A stretch of 64,000 bases of DNA, taken from positions 1-64,000 of the forward strand of contig NZ_MNPU01000024.1 in the NCBI RefSeq assembly GCF_001983165.1, in the 5' to 3' direction. The notes under the pieces are model-generated. The model was not told where the DNA came from. It made no database searches and saw only the letters and a list, made by a program, of their open reading frames with translations. The stretch is from Pseudomonas gessardii. Lineage in GTDB: Bacteria; Pseudomonadota; Gammaproteobacteria; Pseudomonadales; Pseudomonadaceae. A program made the translations under genes and the position numbers. Positions within the stretch are counted from its first letter, which is position 1. Every line of letters starts with the position of its first letter. Shown here in pieces: positions 34,606 through 43,449 of the stretch.

Positions 34606-35904
34606 ATGCCCGAATACGTCAATTGGCTTCGTCACGCTTCGCCCTACATCAATGCCCACCGTGACTGCACCTTTGTGGTCATGTTGCCGGGCGACGGTGT
34701 GGATCACCCCAACTTCGGCAATATCGTCCACGACCTGGTGCTGCTGCACAGCCTCGGCGTGCGCCTGGTGCTGGTGCACGGCTCGCGCCCGCAAATCGAA
34801 ACCCGCCTCGCCGCTCGCGGCCTGACCCCGCATTACCACGACGGCATGCGCATTACCGATGCGGCGACCCTGGAGTGCGTGATCGATGCGGTCGGCCACC
34901 TGCGTATCGCCATCGAAGCGCGGCTGTCCATGGACATGGCATCGTCGCCGATGCAGGGCTCGCGCTTGCGGGTGGCCAGCGGCAACCTGGTGACCGCGCG
35001 GCCCATCGGCGTGCTGGATGGCATCGACTACCACCATACCGGCGAAGTACGCCGGGTCGACCGCAAGGGCATCAACCGCCTGCTGGACGAGCGCTCCATC
35101 GTGGTGCTGTCGCCCCTGGGCTATTCGCCGACCGGGGAAATTTTCAACCTGGCCTGTGAAGACGTGGCCACCCGCGCCGCCATCGACCTGGGCGCCGACA
35201 AGCTGCTGCTGTTTGGCGCCGACCTGGGCCTGATCGACGAAAATGGCCGGCTGGTGCGCGAACTGCGCCCGCAGCAAGTGCCGGCGCACCTGCAACGCCT
35301 GGGCAACAACTACCAGGCCGAACTGCTGGATGCGGCGGCCGAGGCCTGTCGTGGGGGCGTGGGGCGCAGCCATATCGTCAGTTATGTCGAGGATGGTGCA
35401 CTGCTGACCGAACTCTTTACCCGGGACGGCGGTGGTACGCTGGTGGCCCAGGAACAGTTCGAGCTGGTGCGCGAGGCGGCGATTGAGGATGTCGGCGGCT
35501 TGCTGGACCTGATCAGCCCGCTGGAAGAGCAGGGGATCCTGGTGCGTCGCTCGCGGGAAGTGCTGGAGCGGGAAATCGAGCAGTTCAGCGTGGTGGAGCG
35601 CGAAGGCATGATCATCGCCTGCGCCGCGTTGTACCCGATTGCCGATTCGGACGCGGGTGAGCTGGCGTGCCTGGCGGTCAACCCGGAATATCGCCATGGC
35701 GGGCGTGGCGATGAGCTGCTCGAACGCATCGAAACCCGCGCCCGCACCCAAGGCTTGAAGACCCTGTTCGTGCTGACGACCCGCACCGCCCACTGGTTCC
35801 GCGAGCGCGGCTTTGTACCGAGCAGCGTAGACCGCCTGCCGTCGGCGCGGGCTTCGCTGTACAACTTCCAGCGTAATTCAAAGATCTTCGAGAAGACCCT
35901 ATAG
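34606..35904 (+). CDS. argA: N-acetylglutamate synthase
   Basis: 432 residues, the normal ArgA length. The amino-acid kinase-like domain (1-290) contains LVLVHGSRPQIETRLAARG; the C-terminal GNAT acetyltransferase domain has LACLAVNPEYRHGGRGDELL and ends with TRTAHWFRERGFVPS. It makes N-acetylglutamate, the first arginine-pathway step, and is feedback-inhibited by arginine through the kinase-like domain. Preceded by a T-rich gap with no gene. Confidence 0.95.
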   Translation: MPEYVNWLRHASPYINAHRDCTFVVMLPGDGVDHPNFGNIVHDLVLLHSLGVRLVLVHGSRPQIETRLAARGLTPHYHDGMRITDAATLECVIDAVGHLRIAIEARLSMDMASSPMQGSRLRVASGNLVTARPIGVLDGIDYHHTGEVRRVDRKGINRLLDERSIVVLSPLGYSPTGEIFNLACEDVATRAAIDLGADKLLLFGADLGLIDENGRLVRELRPQQVPAHLQRLGNNYQAELLDAAAEACRGGVGRSHIVSYVEDGALLTELFTRDGGGTLVAQEQFELVREAAIEDVGGLLDLISPLEEQGILVRRSREVLEREIEQFSVVEREGMIIACAALYPIADSDAGELACLAVNPEYRHGGRGDELLERIETRARTQGLKTLFVLTTRTAHWFRERGFVPSSVDRLPSARASLYNFQRNSKIFEKTL

Positions 35905-35919
35905 GCGCCACACATCTAG

Positions 35920-35953
35920 TGTGGGAGCAGGCAAGCCAGCTCCCACATTTTTG
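35920..35953. repeat. Single REP palindrome between argA and tauA-like genes
   Basis: GTGGGAGCAGGCAAGCCAGC through CTCCCACATTTTTG. The stem GTGGGAGC/GCTCCCAC followed by T's could terminate argA transcription. Lacks the second REP of a full REPIN. Confidence 0.7.
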
Positions 35954-35960
35954 TCCGGGT

Positions 35961-36947
35961 TTATTCCTTGATGAATTTTCCGGTCACATAGGCCGAATAG
36001 TCTGGTAGCACTGTCTCTACCTTCCCTTGTTCCTTGAGAAATTTCGCTGTTTCCCCAATGGACCTGGCCGTCCCACCATTGAGCAAGGCCTCAGTTTGCT
36101 GCGCCCGGACATCCGGGAATGTGCTGCCCTCCAGCAGTTCCGGGATATCCGCAGCGTTTGCCCCGGTCAACCGGGCGATCTTCTGTACCGGCACCGAATC
36201 CACCGTCCACTCGGATTTGTGCGCCGCATACTCGGCAAACGAATCCAGGGTGACCTTGGCAAACTTGGCCACGACCTCAGGATGTTTCTCGGCAAAGTCC
36301 TTGCGCGCCACCCACACCTCGAAGGTCGGCGCGCCCCATTGGCCCACCTCGGCCGCATCGGTCAACGTCTTACCAGTTTTGCGGATTTCCCCCAGGGCAG
36401 GCGACCAGACAAAAGCCCCGTCGATATCCCCGCGTTTCCAGGCTGCGGCAATTTGTGCCGGCTGCAGGTTCAGCACTTTCACCTGGCGGGTGTCCAGGCC
36501 CCAGTGTTTCAAGGCCCCGAGCAGGCTGTAGTGGGATGTGGAGACAAAAGGTGTCGCAATGGTTTTGCCGATCAGGTCCTTGGGTGCGTCAATTTGGCTG
36601 TCGTTACGCACTACCAACGCTTCAGAACTGTTGATCTGAGCCGATACGATGAACGCTACGATGGGTAGATTGCGGGATGCGGCGGCGGCCAACGGGCTGG
36701 AACCGAGGTTGCCGATCTGCACATCGCCGGAGGCCATTGCGCTGATCACGTCCGGGCCGCTGTTGAAGCGGCGCCAGTCGATGTTCTCGCCGATGGCTTG
36801 CTCGTAAAGACCGTCGGCCTGGGGCACTTTGCTTGGGTCGACGCCGGTCTGGTAGCCGATGGTGAGGTTGGCTGCCTGCACGCCAAAAGAAAGTGTAACT
36901 GACAGTAAAACTGTAACAAATTGACTAGAGGATGCGCGTTTGGCCAT
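35961..36947 (-). CDS. tauA: TauA-like sulfonate/taurine ABC binding protein, solitary
   Basis: 328 residues with a signal peptide (1-25, ending VQA). The mature part is NLTIGYQTGVDPSKVPQADG, then GNLGSSPLAAAASRNLPI and VWSPALGEIRKTGKTL, all TauA-like. It would bind taurine or a related sulfonate in the periplasm. No tauB, tauC or tauD accompanies it. The porin gene is divergent; a complete ssu operon lies 2.9 kb away. It may use SsuBC or a distant transporter. The true ligand is unknown. Confidence 0.8.
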   Translation of the reverse strand: MAKRASSSQFVTVLLSVTLSFGVQAANLTIGYQTGVDPSKVPQADGLYEQAIGENIDWRRFNSGPDVISAMASGDVQIGNLGSSPLAAAASRNLPIVAFIVSAQINSSEALVVRNDSQIDAPKDLIGKTIATPFVSTSHYSLLGALKHWGLDTRQVKVLNLQPAQIAAAWKRGDIDGAFVWSPALGEIRKTGKTLTDAAEVGQWGAPTFEVWVARKDFAEKHPEVVAKFAKVTLDSFAEYAAHKSEWTVDSVPVQKIARLTGANAADIPELLEGSTFPDVRAQQTEALLNGGTARSIGETAKFLKEQGKVETVLPDYSAYVTGKFIKE

Positions 36948-37316
36948 GATGGCGTCGCCTTTTTGATCGTGAGTGACGTGTGCAAGATTTTGCTCACACT
37001 AAACGATCTAAAAAACGGCCAATAAATACCCTTTAGGAATTAGCTTATGGAGCGATATCCCGCTGCGAGCTGGTGGCTCCATGGAAAGTGTTATTCCTGA
37101 ACGGTATGAAAAAGGATGAAATAATTCTTTTTGGGTGTATGAAAAACTCATTACCCTGCAGGGACCAAATCAACTGCGATTAGACGAAGGTAGTAGACAC
37201 ACAAGGTTACGATTGACTTGTCAGTCATGATCTGGCGCTAATCGCGCATCTATGGATCGAGGGCGTCAGATCCGAGACCAAAGAACTACAAAAATTATAA
37301 ATCAGAGGAGCGGTAC
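36948..37316. other. 369-base divergent promoter region of the tauA-like and porin genes
   Basis: No gene is supported. It contains the presumed start regions of both divergent transcripts and A/T-rich blocks (for example AAATACCCTTTAGGAATTAG near 37025). No repeat of the REP family is present here. Confidence 0.5.
37213..37242 (+). promoter_or_regulatory. Candidate sigma70 promoter of the porin gene
   Basis: TTGACT (37213-37218) is 18 bases before GCTAAT (37237-37242), a fair match to -35 and -10 boxes. The predicted transcript would have a leader of about 70 bases ending with AGAGGAG before the ATG at 37317. Confidence 0.4.
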
Positions 37317-38648
37317 ATGAAGAAGTCCACATTGGCGTTCGCCGTCGCAGCTGGCGTTTTGGCCCAGCAAGCTGGCGCCGCTGGTTTTGTTGAAGACAGC
37401 AAGGCAAGCGTTACTGCACGTAATTTCTACATCAACACCGACAACCGTGATGGCACGGCCAAGCCTTCCAAGCAGGAAGAATGGGGCCAGGGCTTCATTT
37501 TCAACTTCACCTCGGGTTATACCCAAGGCACCGTTGGTTTTGGTGTGGATGCCATCGGCCTGTACGGCGTCAAGCTGGACTCCGGTAAAGGCACTGCCTA
37601 CAACGGCAATAACTCCAAGGGCGGCACCGTGTTCCCTAGCGACCACGACGGTCGTGCGGTAGACGACTTCGCCAGCCTGGGCCTGACCGGCAAGGTCAAG
37701 ATCTCCAAGACCGAACTGAAGCTGGGTACCTTGCTGCCGAAACTGCCGGTAGTGACGTCCAACGACGGTCGTATGCTGCCACAGACCTTTGAAGGCGGTC
37801 AGATCACCTCCAACGACATCGACAACCTGACCCTGGTTGGCGGTAAGTTGGAACACGCCAAAGGTCGTAACTCCACCAACAACGACTCGCTGACCATCGC
37901 TGGCTCCAACGGCGCAACCCGTACCGCGACGGCCAACGCACGCAGCAACGAGTTCTACTTTGCTGGTGGTGACTACAAGATCACCAAGGACCTGACTGCC
38001 CAGTACTACTACGGCAACCTGTCCGACTTCTACAAGCAGCACTTCCTGGGTCTGACTCACAACTGGGCGCTGCCAGTGGGTAGCCTCAAGTCCGACCTGC
38101 GTTACTTCAACAGTGACTCCGATGGCAAGAACTCGAGCCAGGAAGGTCGTATTGCCGGCTACCGTGCCTCGGGCTACCAGAATGGCGGCGAAGTCGACAA
38201 CCGCACCTGGAGCGCCAAGTTCACGTACAGCCTGCAAGGCCATGCGATCAGCGCCGGCTACCAGCGTGTCAATGGCACCAGCGACTTCCCGTTCCTCAAC
38301 CAGGGTGATGGCGCTTCGGCTTACATCATCACCGACTCGCAAATCGGCAAGTTCCAACGCGCCGGCGAGCGCACCTGGTTGGCCCAGTACGCTTATGACT
38401 TCGCAACCATCGGTTTGCCAGGCCTGACCACCTCTGTTGTCTACCTCAAGGGTGACAACATCGCCACTTCGACCGGCGACAAGGGCGAGTGGGAGCGTGA
38501 CTTCAACCTCGGTTACGTAATCCCGGAAGGCACCTTCAAGGGTCTGGGCCTGGCGTGGAAAAACGCCTCGCTGCGTTCCCAGGTCACTACCCAGCGTGAC
38601 CAGGACGAAAACCGTCTGATCGTCAGCTACACCCTGCCGATCCTGTAA
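37317..38648 (+). CDS. OprD-family outer-membrane porin
   Basis: 443 residues, typical OprD/OprE length. Signal peptide (1-22, ending AGA), then GFVEDSKASVTARNFYINTD, the conserved start of this family, and many amphipathic strands (DYKITKDLTAQYYYGNLSDF). The last strand ends in SYTLPIL. OprD-family porins admit specific small acids or amino acids. It sits divergent from the TauA-like gene and upstream of lsfA and ssu genes, suggesting sulfonate entry, but similar porins occur beside many uptake systems. Confidence 0.9.
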   Translation: MKKSTLAFAVAAGVLAQQAGAAGFVEDSKASVTARNFYINTDNRDGTAKPSKQEEWGQGFIFNFTSGYTQGTVGFGVDAIGLYGVKLDSGKGTAYNGNNSKGGTVFPSDHDGRAVDDFASLGLTGKVKISKTELKLGTLLPKLPVVTSNDGRMLPQTFEGGQITSNDIDNLTLVGGKLEHAKGRNSTNNDSLTIAGSNGATRTATANARSNEFYFAGGDYKITKDLTAQYYYGNLSDFYKQHFLGLTHNWALPVGSLKSDLRYFNSDSDGKNSSQEGRIAGYRASGYQNGGEVDNRTWSAKFTYSLQGHAISAGYQRVNGTSDFPFLNQGDGASAYIITDSQIGKFQRAGERTWLAQYAYDFATIGLPGLTTSVVYLKGDNIATSTGDKGEWERDFNLGYVIPEGTFKGLGLAWKNASLRSQVTTQRDQDENRLIVSYTLPIL

Positions 38649-38663
38649 CAACAGCGGTAAAAA

Positions 38664-38690
38664 CCTTGCCCGGCGCAATGCCGGGCAAGG
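38664..38690 (+). terminator. Intrinsic hairpin terminator after the porin gene
   Basis: An 11-bp stem (CCTTGCCCGGC / GCCGGGCAAGG) with a 5-base loop. AACAGC before it and GCTGTT after it can extend the pairing. The downstream T content is modest. Confidence 0.7.
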
Positions 38691-38754
38691 TGCTGTTGCT
38701 TTCAAGTCGAAACCCTCACCAGCCCTCCCTGAACTCTTCTTTCTCACGGTCCAG

Positions 38755-38820
38755 TGAACAGATTTTTAATATTCCTATATCGTCTAAATAAATCGATATT
38801 TATTCTTTTAAAAAATCCAG
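38755..38820 (+). promoter_or_regulatory. AT-rich putative sulfate-starvation promoter of lsfA
   Basis: A strongly AT-rich stretch in otherwise GC-rich DNA. It includes AAGAATAAATATCGATTTAT on the minus strand, sharing AAGAATAAA with the region before ssuE. CysB-type activators bind AT-rich sites. The promoter elements themselves were not resolved. Confidence 0.35.
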
Positions 38821-38867
38821 CAGCGCAGGCACAGTGGGCTCCATAAGCACTCATCAGGAGCCACACC

Positions 38868-39506
38868 ATGAGCCTCAGACTGGGCGATATCGCCCCCGAC
38901 TTTGAACAGGATTCCAGCGCCGGCAAGATTCGCTTCCACGAGTGGCTGGGCGATAGCTGGGGCGTGTTGTTTTCCCATCCGGCGGACTTCACCCCGGTGT
39001 GCACCACCGAACTGGGCTTTACTGCCAAGCTCAAGGACGAATTCGCCAAGCGTGGGGTCAAGGCCATTGCCCTGTCGGTAGACCCGGTGGACTCCCACCA
39101 CAAGTGGATCGAGGACATCAACGAAACCCAGAACACCCTCGTCAACTTCCCGATCCTGGCCGATGCCGACCGCAAGGTCTCGGACCTGTACGACCTGATT
39201 CACCCCAATGCCAACGACACCCTTACCGTGCGTTCGCTGTTCGTGATCGACCCGAACAAAAAAATTCGCCTGACCATCACCTACCCGGCCAGCACCGGGC
39301 GCAACTTCCATGAAATCCTGCGGGTCATCGACTCGTTGCAGCTGACCGACAACTACAAGGTCGCCACCCCGGCCAACTGGCAGGACGGTGATGAAGTGGT
39401 GATCGTGCCGTCGCTCAAGGATGAGGACGAGATCAAGAAACGCTTTCCCAAGGGCTATCGTGCGGTGAAGCCGTATCTGCGGCTGACCCCGCAGCCCAAC
39501 CGCTGA
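38868..39506 (+). CDS. lsfA: 1-Cys peroxiredoxin LsfA
   Basis: 212 residues with a single cysteine, C45 in HPADFTPVCTTELG, and no second cysteine anywhere, so a 1-Cys Prx6-type enzyme. The C-terminal domain ends VKPYLRLTPQPNR, as in Prx6. LsfA was identified in pseudomonads as a sulfate-starvation-induced protein, and its place between the porin and the ssu operon matches that regulation. It would reduce peroxides in the cytoplasm. Confidence 0.93.
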   Translation: MSLRLGDIAPDFEQDSSAGKIRFHEWLGDSWGVLFSHPADFTPVCTTELGFTAKLKDEFAKRGVKAIALSVDPVDSHHKWIEDINETQNTLVNFPILADADRKVSDLYDLIHPNANDTLTVRSLFVIDPNKKIRLTITYPASTGRNFHEILRVIDSLQLTDNYKVATPANWQDGDEVVIVPSLKDEDEIKKRFPKGYRAVKPYLRLTPQPNR

Positions 39507-39516
39507 AGCTGACATC

Positions 39517-39587
39517 GCCATCGCGGGCAAGCCCGCTCCCACAGTTGACCGCATTCCCCTGTGGGAGCGGGCTTGCCCGCGATGGCG
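39517..39587. repeat. REP doublet after lsfA
   Basis: GCCATCGCGGGCAAGCCCGC and its complement about 20 bases apart. It lies between the lsfA stop and an intrinsic terminator. Confidence 0.88.
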
Positions 39588-39643
39588 TCAGTACAAACGC
39601 TGCAAACATTGCATGAGGAGCGACTCACCTAGCAGGGGTTTTC

Positions 39644-39668
39644 AGGCCGTTTCGACGGCCTTTTTTTT
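39644..39668 (+). terminator. Strong intrinsic terminator
   Basis: AGGCCGT, tetraloop TTCG, ACGGCCT, then seven further T's. This is a textbook plus-strand terminator that ends the lsfA transcript and separates it from ssuE. Confidence 0.93.
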
Positions 39669-39674
39669 CGCCCT

Positions 39675-39750
39675 CCGAATGCTCTTTCTCATATGCAATT
39701 TAAGAATAAACAAATGAATAAATAAGATTTATAGATATATAAATCTGCTG
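39675..39750 (+). promoter_or_regulatory. AT-rich putative promoter of the ssu operon
   Basis: Contains AAGAATAAACAAATGAATAA and then ATAGATATATAAATC, very unlike the surrounding composition. AAGAATAAA recurs before lsfA on the other strand. Likely regulation by sulfur-starvation activators (CysB, possibly with SfnR-type control); exact boxes not identified. Confidence 0.35.
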
Positions 39751-39821
39751 ATAAGGTCTGTTCCATCTTGGCGCCATCGCCACACCGCGAACCGCCGACA
39801 CTTGCTCAAGGAACCTCCCCG

Positions 39822-40415
39822 ATGCTGGTCGTAACACTTGGTGGCAGTCCCAGCCAACGCTCCCGCTCCGGGGTGCTGCTGGATCATTCCCGGCGCTGGC
39901 TGCAGCAGCAAGGCGTGGAAGTGGTGAGTTATCAGATACGGGACTTCCCGGCCGAAGATTTGCTGTATGCCCGCTTTGACAGCCCCAAGGTCCTCGACCT
40001 GCTGGCCCAGGTGGCCAATGCCGATGGTTTGCTGATCGCTACGCCGGTGTACAAGGCTTCGTTTTCCGGCGCGTTGAAAACCGTCCTCGACCTGCTGCCG
40101 GAACGGGCCCTGGCCCACAAGGTGGTATTGCCCATGGCCACCGGTGGCAGCATTGCCCATATGTTGGCGGTGGATTACGCCTTGAAGCCCGTGCTGTCGG
40201 CGCTCAAAGCCCAGGAGCTGCTGCACGGGATTTTTGCCGAAGACAGTCAGATTGCCTATGGCGAAGGCAGTGCCCAGGCGCAGTTGCTGCCGATCCTGGA
40301 ACAACGCTTGAGCGAAGCCCTGGAGCAGTTCTACAGCGCCATGGCCCGCCGCCCGCAACCGCTGGACCCCCATGTGTTGAATGAGCGTTTGTTGAGTGCT
40401 CGCTGGAGCATCTAA
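39822..40415 (+). CDS. ssuE: SsuE, NAD(P)H-dependent FMN reductase
   Basis: 197 residues, the usual SsuE length. It starts MLVVTLGGSPSQRSRSGVLL, the flavodoxin-like phosphate-binding segment, with ATPVYKASFSGALKTVLDLL in the middle. It provides reduced FMN to the monooxygenase SsuD. First gene of ssuEADCBF, with an AT-rich region upstream. The ATG at 39822 is chosen over an upstream in-frame ATG. Confidence 0.93.
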   Translation: MLVVTLGGSPSQRSRSGVLLDHSRRWLQQQGVEVVSYQIRDFPAEDLLYARFDSPKVLDLLAQVANADGLLIATPVYKASFSGALKTVLDLLPERALAHKVVLPMATGGSIAHMLAVDYALKPVLSALKAQELLHGIFAEDSQIAYGEGSAQAQLLPILEQRLSEALEQFYSAMARRPQPLDPHVLNERLLSARWSI

Positions 40416-40508
40416 GCCGAACCCTAATGTAAGAAACCCTCACCTTACTTCGCCGCCAACGGCCAAGCAGGTGCAGCCACAACCCTTATCGTCAATATGG
40501 AGAGCGCC

Positions 40509-41477
40509 ATGCGCACTGTCATCTTGCGTCGGGGCCTGGTCGCACTGTTTGCTGCGGCTGTGTCCTTCGGCGCCATTGTTCAAGCTCAAGCGGCCGAAAC
40601 CCTGCGGATCGGTTATCAGAAATACGGCACTCTGGTGCTGCTCAAGGCCAAGGGCACCCTGGAAAAACGCCTGGCCGAGCAGGGCGTGAACGTGCAGTGG
40701 ACCGAGTTCCCCGGCGGCCCGCAGTTGCTTGAAGGGCTGAATGTCGGCTCCATCGACTTTGGCGTCACCGGCGAGACCCCGCCAGTGTTCGCCCAGGCCG
40801 CCGGCGCCGACCTGCTGTACGTCGCCTATGAACCGCCAGCGCCGACCAGCGAAGCCATCCTGGTGCCCAAGGACTCGCCGATCACATCGGTGGCCGGGCT
40901 CAAGGGCAAGAAAGTCGTGCTCAATAAAGGCTCCAATGTGCATTACCTGCTGGTGCGCGCCCTGGAAGATGCCGGTCTGAAATACACCGATGTACAGACC
41001 GTGTTCCTGCCGCCCGCCGACGCCCGTGCTGCCTTCGAGCGGGGCAGTGTCGATGCCTGGGTGATCTGGGATCCGTACCAGGCGGCTGCCGAGAAGCAGT
41101 TGCAAGCCCGCACGTTGCGTGACGCCACCGGCATTGCCGACAACCATCAGTTCTACCTGGCCACCAAGCCTTACACCGAGAAACACCCGCAGGTGATCAA
41201 GGCCTTGGTGGAAGAAGTGCGCGCCGTGGGCGAATGGTCCAAGGCCAACCCCCAGCAAGTCACCGAACAAGTCGCACCGCTGCTCGGCCTGCCGGCTGAC
41301 ATCACCCTGACATCGGTGAAACGCCAGGGCTATGGCGCGCTGTTCCTGACCCCGGCAGTGGTCGCCGCGCAGCAGAAAATCGCCGACACCTTCTACCAGC
41401 TCAAATTGATTCCCAAGCCCTTGAGCATCAAGGACGTGATCTGGACCCCACCTGCGACCGTGGCCAAAGCGCCGTAA
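40509..41477 (+). CDS. ssuA: SsuA, aliphatic sulfonate-binding protein
   Basis: 322 residues with a signal peptide (1-28, ending QAQA). The mature part begins AETLRIGYQKYGTLVLLKAK, the typical SsuA start, followed by WTEFPGGPQLLEGLNVGSID and VTGETPPVFAQAAGADLLYV. It is the periplasmic receptor for the SsuBC importer. Its start at 40509 follows GGAGAG. ssuD starts 25 bases after its stop. Confidence 0.93.
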   Translation: MRTVILRRGLVALFAAAVSFGAIVQAQAAETLRIGYQKYGTLVLLKAKGTLEKRLAEQGVNVQWTEFPGGPQLLEGLNVGSIDFGVTGETPPVFAQAAGADLLYVAYEPPAPTSEAILVPKDSPITSVAGLKGKKVVLNKGSNVHYLLVRALEDAGLKYTDVQTVFLPPADARAAFERGSVDAWVIWDPYQAAAEKQLQARTLRDATGIADNHQFYLATKPYTEKHPQVIKALVEEVRAVGEWSKANPQQVTEQVAPLLGLPADITLTSVKRQGYGALFLTPAVVAAQQKIADTFYQLKLIPKPLSIKDVIWTPPATVAKAP

Positions 41478-41502
41478 TCCGACTTCTTCAGGAGACAACT
41501 CC

Positions 41503-42651
41503 ATGAGCCTCAGTATTTTCTGGTTCCTGCCTACCCACGGCGATGGCCATTACCTTGGCACTGCCGAAGGCGCTCGCGCCGTGGATCACGGTTATTTGCA
41601 ACAGGTGGCCCAGGCCGCTGATCGCCTGGGCTTTGGCGGGGTGTTGATTCCCACCGGCCGCTCCTGCGAAGACTCGTGGCTGGTGGCCGCCTCGCTGATC
41701 CCGGTGACCCAGCGCCTGAAATTTCTGGTTGCACTGCGCCCCGGGATCATTTCCCCGACGGTGGCGGCGCGCCAGGCGGCGACCCTGGACCGGCTGTCCG
41801 GTGGCCGGGCGTTGTTCAACCTGGTGACCGGTGGTGACCCGGAAGAACTGGCCGGCGACGGCCTGTTCCTCAGCCATGAGGAGCGCTACCAGGCCTCGGT
41901 GGAATTCACCCGCATCTGGCGGCGCGTGCTGGAAGGCGAAACCGTGGACTACGACGGCCAGCACATCAGCGTCAAAGGCGCCAAGCTGCTGTACCCGCCG
42001 ATCCAGCAACCGCGCCCGCCGTTGTATTTCGGCGGCTCTTCCGAAGCGGCCCAGGACCTGGCGGCCGAACAGGTGGAAATGGTCCTGACCTGGGGCGAAC
42101 CACCGGCGGCGGTGGCGGAAAAAATCCAGCAGGTACAGGCCAAGGCGGCCAAGCTTGGGCGCACTGTGCGCTTTGGTATTCGCTTGCATGTGATCGTGCG
42201 TGAAACCAACGAAGAGGCATGGAAAGCCGCCGATAAACTGATCTCCCATCTGGACGACGACACTATCGCCCGCGCCCAGGCGTCGCTGGCGCGCTTTGAT
42301 TCGGTGGGCCAGCAACGCATGGCCGCCCTGCATGGCGGCAGCCGCGACAACCTGGAAGTCAGCCCCAACCTGTGGGCCGGCGTCGGCCTGGTGCGCGGCG
42401 GTGCTGGCACGGCACTGGTGGGCGATGGCCCGACCGTGGCGGCGCGGGTCAAGGAATACGCAGAGCTTGGCATCGACACCTTTATCTTCTCTGGGTATCC
42501 ACACCTGGAAGAGTCGTACCGGGTCGCGGAATTGCTGTTCCCGCACCTGGATATCGAGCGCCCAGAGCTGCCGAAAAGCGCCGGTTACGTCAGCCCGTTT
42601 GGCGAGATGGTGGCCAACGACATTCTTCCCAAAGCCGCGTCGCAGAGCTGA
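41503..42651 (+). CDS. ssuD: SsuD, FMNH2-dependent alkanesulfonate monooxygenase
   Basis: 382 residues, close to E. coli SsuD (381). Bacterial luciferase-like TIM barrel. Conserved segments are FWFLPTHGDGHYLGT at the N-terminus, FNLVTGGDPEELAGDG, and PPLYFGGSSEAAQDLAAEQV; the substrate-loop region ending near RHNLEV is recognisable as SRDNLEVSPNLWAGVGLVRG. It cleaves C1-C14 alkanesulfonates to aldehyde and sulfite using FMNH2 from SsuE and oxygen. Confidence 0.95.
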   Translation: MSLSIFWFLPTHGDGHYLGTAEGARAVDHGYLQQVAQAADRLGFGGVLIPTGRSCEDSWLVAASLIPVTQRLKFLVALRPGIISPTVAARQAATLDRLSGGRALFNLVTGGDPEELAGDGLFLSHEERYQASVEFTRIWRRVLEGETVDYDGQHISVKGAKLLYPPIQQPRPPLYFGGSSEAAQDLAAEQVEMVLTWGEPPAAVAEKIQQVQAKAAKLGRTVRFGIRLHVIVRETNEEAWKAADKLISHLDDDTIARAQASLARFDSVGQQRMAALHGGSRDNLEVSPNLWAGVGLVRGGAGTALVGDGPTVAARVKEYAELGIDTFIFSGYPHLEESYRVAELLFPHLDIERPELPKSAGYVSPFGEMVANDILPKAASQS

Positions 42652-42660
42652 GGCGCCGTC

Positions 42661-43449
42661 ATGAAGAGTCAACGGATTGTGCATCGGCTGGCGCCGTGGG
42701 CGCTGCCGATCCTGTTGCTGGCGGTGTGGCAGTTGTCGGTGTCGGCGGGCTGGTTGTCGACACGGATTCTGCCGGCTCCCAGCGCCGTGATTGCGGCCGG
42801 GGTGCACCTGGTCAGCAGCGGTGAAATCTGGACCCACCTGGCCATCAGTGGCTGGCGTGCCGGCCTGGGCTTTGTGATCGGCGGCGGCATCGGCTTGGCC
42901 CTGGGTTTTATCACCGGTCTGTCGGCCTGGGGCGAGCGCCTGCTGGACAGCTCGGTACAAATGATTCGCAACGTGCCGCACCTGGCGCTGATCCCGCTGG
43001 TGATCCTGTGGTTTGGCATCGATGAGACGGCGAAGATTTTCCTGGTGGCCCTTGGCACGCTGTTCCCGATCTACCTCAATACCTATCACGGCATCCGCAA
43101 CGTCGACCCGGCGCTGGTGGAGATGGCCCGCAGTTATGGCTTGTCCGGCTTTAGTCTGTTTCGCCAGGTGATCCTGCCCGGCGCCTTGCCCTCGATCCTG
43201 GTGGGGGTGCGCTTTGCCCTGGGCTTTATGTGGCTGACGCTGATCGTTGCGGAAACCATCTCGGCCAGTTCCGGTATTGGCTACCTGGCGATGAATGCCC
43301 GGGAGTTCCTGCAAACCGACGTGGTGGTACTGGCGATTGTGCTGTACGCCGTGCTCGGTAAGTTGGCGGACCTCGCGGCGCGAGGCCTGGAGCGGGTGTG
43401 GCTGCGCTGGCATCCGGCCTATCAAGTGCATAAGGGAGGTGCGGCATGA
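42661..43449 (+). CDS. ssuC: SsuC, sulfonate ABC transporter permease
   Basis: 262 residues with about six membrane segments. EAA motif region ALVEMARSYGLSGFSLFRQV followed by LPGALPSILVGVRFALG. It forms the membrane channel with the ATPase SsuB and receptor SsuA. Starts nine bases after ssuD ends; its stop overlaps the ssuB start. Confidence 0.93.
   Translation: MKSQRIVHRLAPWALPILLLAVWQLSVSAGWLSTRILPAPSAVIAAGVHLVSSGEIWTHLAISGWRAGLGFVIGGGIGLALGFITGLSAWGERLLDSSVQMIRNVPHLALIPLVILWFGIDETAKIFLVALGTLFPIYLNTYHGIRNVDPALVEMARSYGLSGFSLFRQVILPGALPSILVGVRFALGFMWLTLIVAETISASSGIGYLAMNAREFLQTDVVVLAIVLYAVLGKLADLAARGLERVWLRWHPAYQVHKGGAA

Noticed and set aside
36948..37316. A hidden tauBCD remnant between the TauA-like and porin genes
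   Set aside because: The stretch has no coding periodicity or ABC transporter motifs on either strand.
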